NCBI GenBank assembly: GCA_964352225.1
Contig: CAYGRM010000050.1
Span: 1-24,752, forward strand
Source: CAJQQY01 sp964352225
GTDB lineage: Bacteria; Bacteroidota; Bacteroidia; Chitinophagales; Saprospiraceae
DNA: 24,752 nucleotides
Reading direction: 5' to 3'
Below the pieces are notes generated by a model that did no database searches, was not told the origin of the DNA, and worked only from the letters and a program-made list of their open reading frames with translations. The position numbers and the translations under genes were made by a program. Positions 23,789 through 24,752 of the stretch are shown piece after piece. Each line of letters begins with the position of its first letter. Positions within the stretch are counted from its first letter, which is position 1.

Positions 23789-23815
23789 TTTTCAAAAGAT
23801 TAAAATTTTTATACA

Positions 23816-24752
23816 ATGTCAAAAGAAAAAGAAGCAAAGCTAAAAGCCTTGAAACAAACGATGGATAGGCTAGACAAAACTTACGGAAAGGGAATCGTCA
23901 TGAGAATGGGAGACAAGCCAGCAGTCAATGTTGAGACCATTCCAACGGGTTCATTAAGTCTAGATTTAGCACTAGGAATCAATGGTCTACCAAAAGGTAG
24001 AATCGTTGAAATTTACGGCCCTGAATCCTCAGGGAAAACAACCCTAGCTATTCATGCAATTGCTGAATGTCAAAAAAATGGTGGAATCGCAGCTTTTATT
24101 GATGCGGAACATGCTTTTGATAAAACTTATGCAGAGTCGCTTGGAGTTGATACGGAAAATTTATTGATTTCGCAGCCAGATAATGGTGAGCAAGCACTTG
24201 AAATTACTGAAAACTTAATTCGATCAGCAGCTATTGATATTATTGTAATTGATTCTGTTGCAGCTTTGGTTCCACGAAGTGAGATTGAAGGAGAAATGGG
24301 AGATTCTAAAATGGGATTACAAGCTCGTTTGATGTCTCAAGCCATGAGAAAGTTGACGGGAGCAATTGGTCGAACTGGATGTTGTTGTATTTTCATTAAC
24401 CAATTACGTGAAAAAATTGGAGTAATGTTCGGAAATCCTGAAACAACAACTGGTGGTAACGCTTTGAAATTTTACGCTTCTGTAAGATTAGATATTCGTA
24501 AATCAGGTTCTGCTATTAAAGATAAAGAAGGAAATGTAGTTGGAAATCACGTAAAAGTGAAAGTGGTGAAAAATAAATTGGCACCTCCATTCCGAATTGC
24601 ATTATTTGATATTATGTATGGTGAGGGCGTTTCCAAAACGGGAGAAATTGTGGATTTAGGTGTAGATCATGATATCATTGAAAAAAGTGGTTCTTGGTAT
24701 GCATACGGCGGAAGCAAAATTGCACAAGGTAGAGAATCAGCTAAAATATTTT
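23816..24752 (+). CDS. recA: Recombinase RecA, 3' end outside window
   Basis: The frame from ATG 23816 is open to the window end (312 codons); about 30 C-terminal residues are probably missing. RecA forms ATP-dependent filaments on single-stranded DNA, exchanges strands in recombination, and triggers LexA cleavage where LexA is present. Motifs: Walker A GPESSGKTT, AFIDAEHAFD, Walker B IIVIDSVAALVP, the L1 region SEIEGEMGDSKMGLQARLMS, and the L2 region NQLREKIGVMFGNPETTTGG. The triple Cys in RTGCCCIFINQLRE is, from memory, usual for Bacteroidota RecA. No Proteobacterial SOS box (CTGT-N8-ACAG) is seen upstream; a direct repeat at 23743-23788 is the only candidate operator. Confidence 0.96.
   Translation, partial: MSKEKEAKLKALKQTMDRLDKTYGKGIVMRMGDKPAVNVETIPTGSLSLDLALGINGLPKGRIVEIYGPESSGKTTLAIHAIAECQKNGGIAAFIDAEHAFDKTYAESLGVDTENLLISQPDNGEQALEITENLIRSAAIDIIVIDSVAALVPRSEIEGEMGDSKMGLQARLMSQAMRKLTGAIGRTGCCCIFINQLREKIGVMFGNPETTTGGNALKFYASVRLDIRKSGSAIKDKEGNVVGNHVKVKVVKNKLAPPFRIALFDIMYGEGVSKTGEIVDLGVDHDIIEKSGSWYAYGGSKIAQGRESAKIF

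Overview
The window comes from an AT-rich member of the Bacteroidota, probably a Saprospiraceae- or Lewinella-like free-living lineage. The evidence is the gene content: a BamA and OmpA-family outer-membrane set with a PorE-like TPR/PD40/OmpA protein, lipoproteins whose lipobox falls at residues 15-17, a PVC-type cytochrome-c dehydrogenase, DUF1080 and DUF2147 proteins, and a long type-2 IleRS. Several start sites are preceded by the Bacteroidota -7 element TAnnTTTG, in two cases with TTG exactly 20 nt upstream. The family-level placement is inference. No tRNA, rRNA, CRISPR array, intact insertion sequence or prophage was seen.

Layout. 1-3066: a truncated DUF1080 lipoprotein (-) and a cytochrome-c-tailed dehydrogenase lipoprotein (+) diverge from a 35-bp gap, suggesting an envelope carbohydrate-catabolism pair. 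3067-5743: an S9 serine peptidase (-) between a long palindromic repeat and a terminator. 5744-8338: a leftward ABC group (LolD-like ATPase, FtsX-like permease with a very His-rich periplasmic loop, exported DUF3299-like protein), probably concerned with metal handling. 8339-9391: a ROK sugar kinase with a repeat doublet at its 3' end. 9392-13083: ileS behind what reads as a complete transcription attenuator, with a 21-codon leader peptide holding seven Ile codons in eight, an antiterminator over its stop codon, and a perfect terminator. 13084-14773: a second repeat doublet around a bidirectional terminator, then crcB and a WecA-like transferase (-). 14894-16588: M3 oligoendopeptidase (-). 16835-22564: uppS, bamA and an OmpA-family protein (+), all envelope biogenesis. 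22655-23458: a DUF2147 protein and a small anti-sigma-like protein. 23816 to the end: recA, truncated by the window, behind a 357-nt non-coding stretch with paired hairpins and a 17-bp direct repeat.

Most genes are core housekeeping or envelope functions. The unusual material is between genes. The strongest candidate for an undescribed system is the isoleucine attenuator in front of ileS (9485-9674). A family of inverted-repeat doublets sits at the 3' ends of minus-strand genes and in one case supplies the last codons of crcB. Other points are a likely lost signal-peptide start on the S9 peptidase and the His-rich ABC module. Four gene starts (DUF3299-like, M3 peptidase, uppS, DUF2147) are placed downstream of the longest open frame; the reasons are given in each entry.
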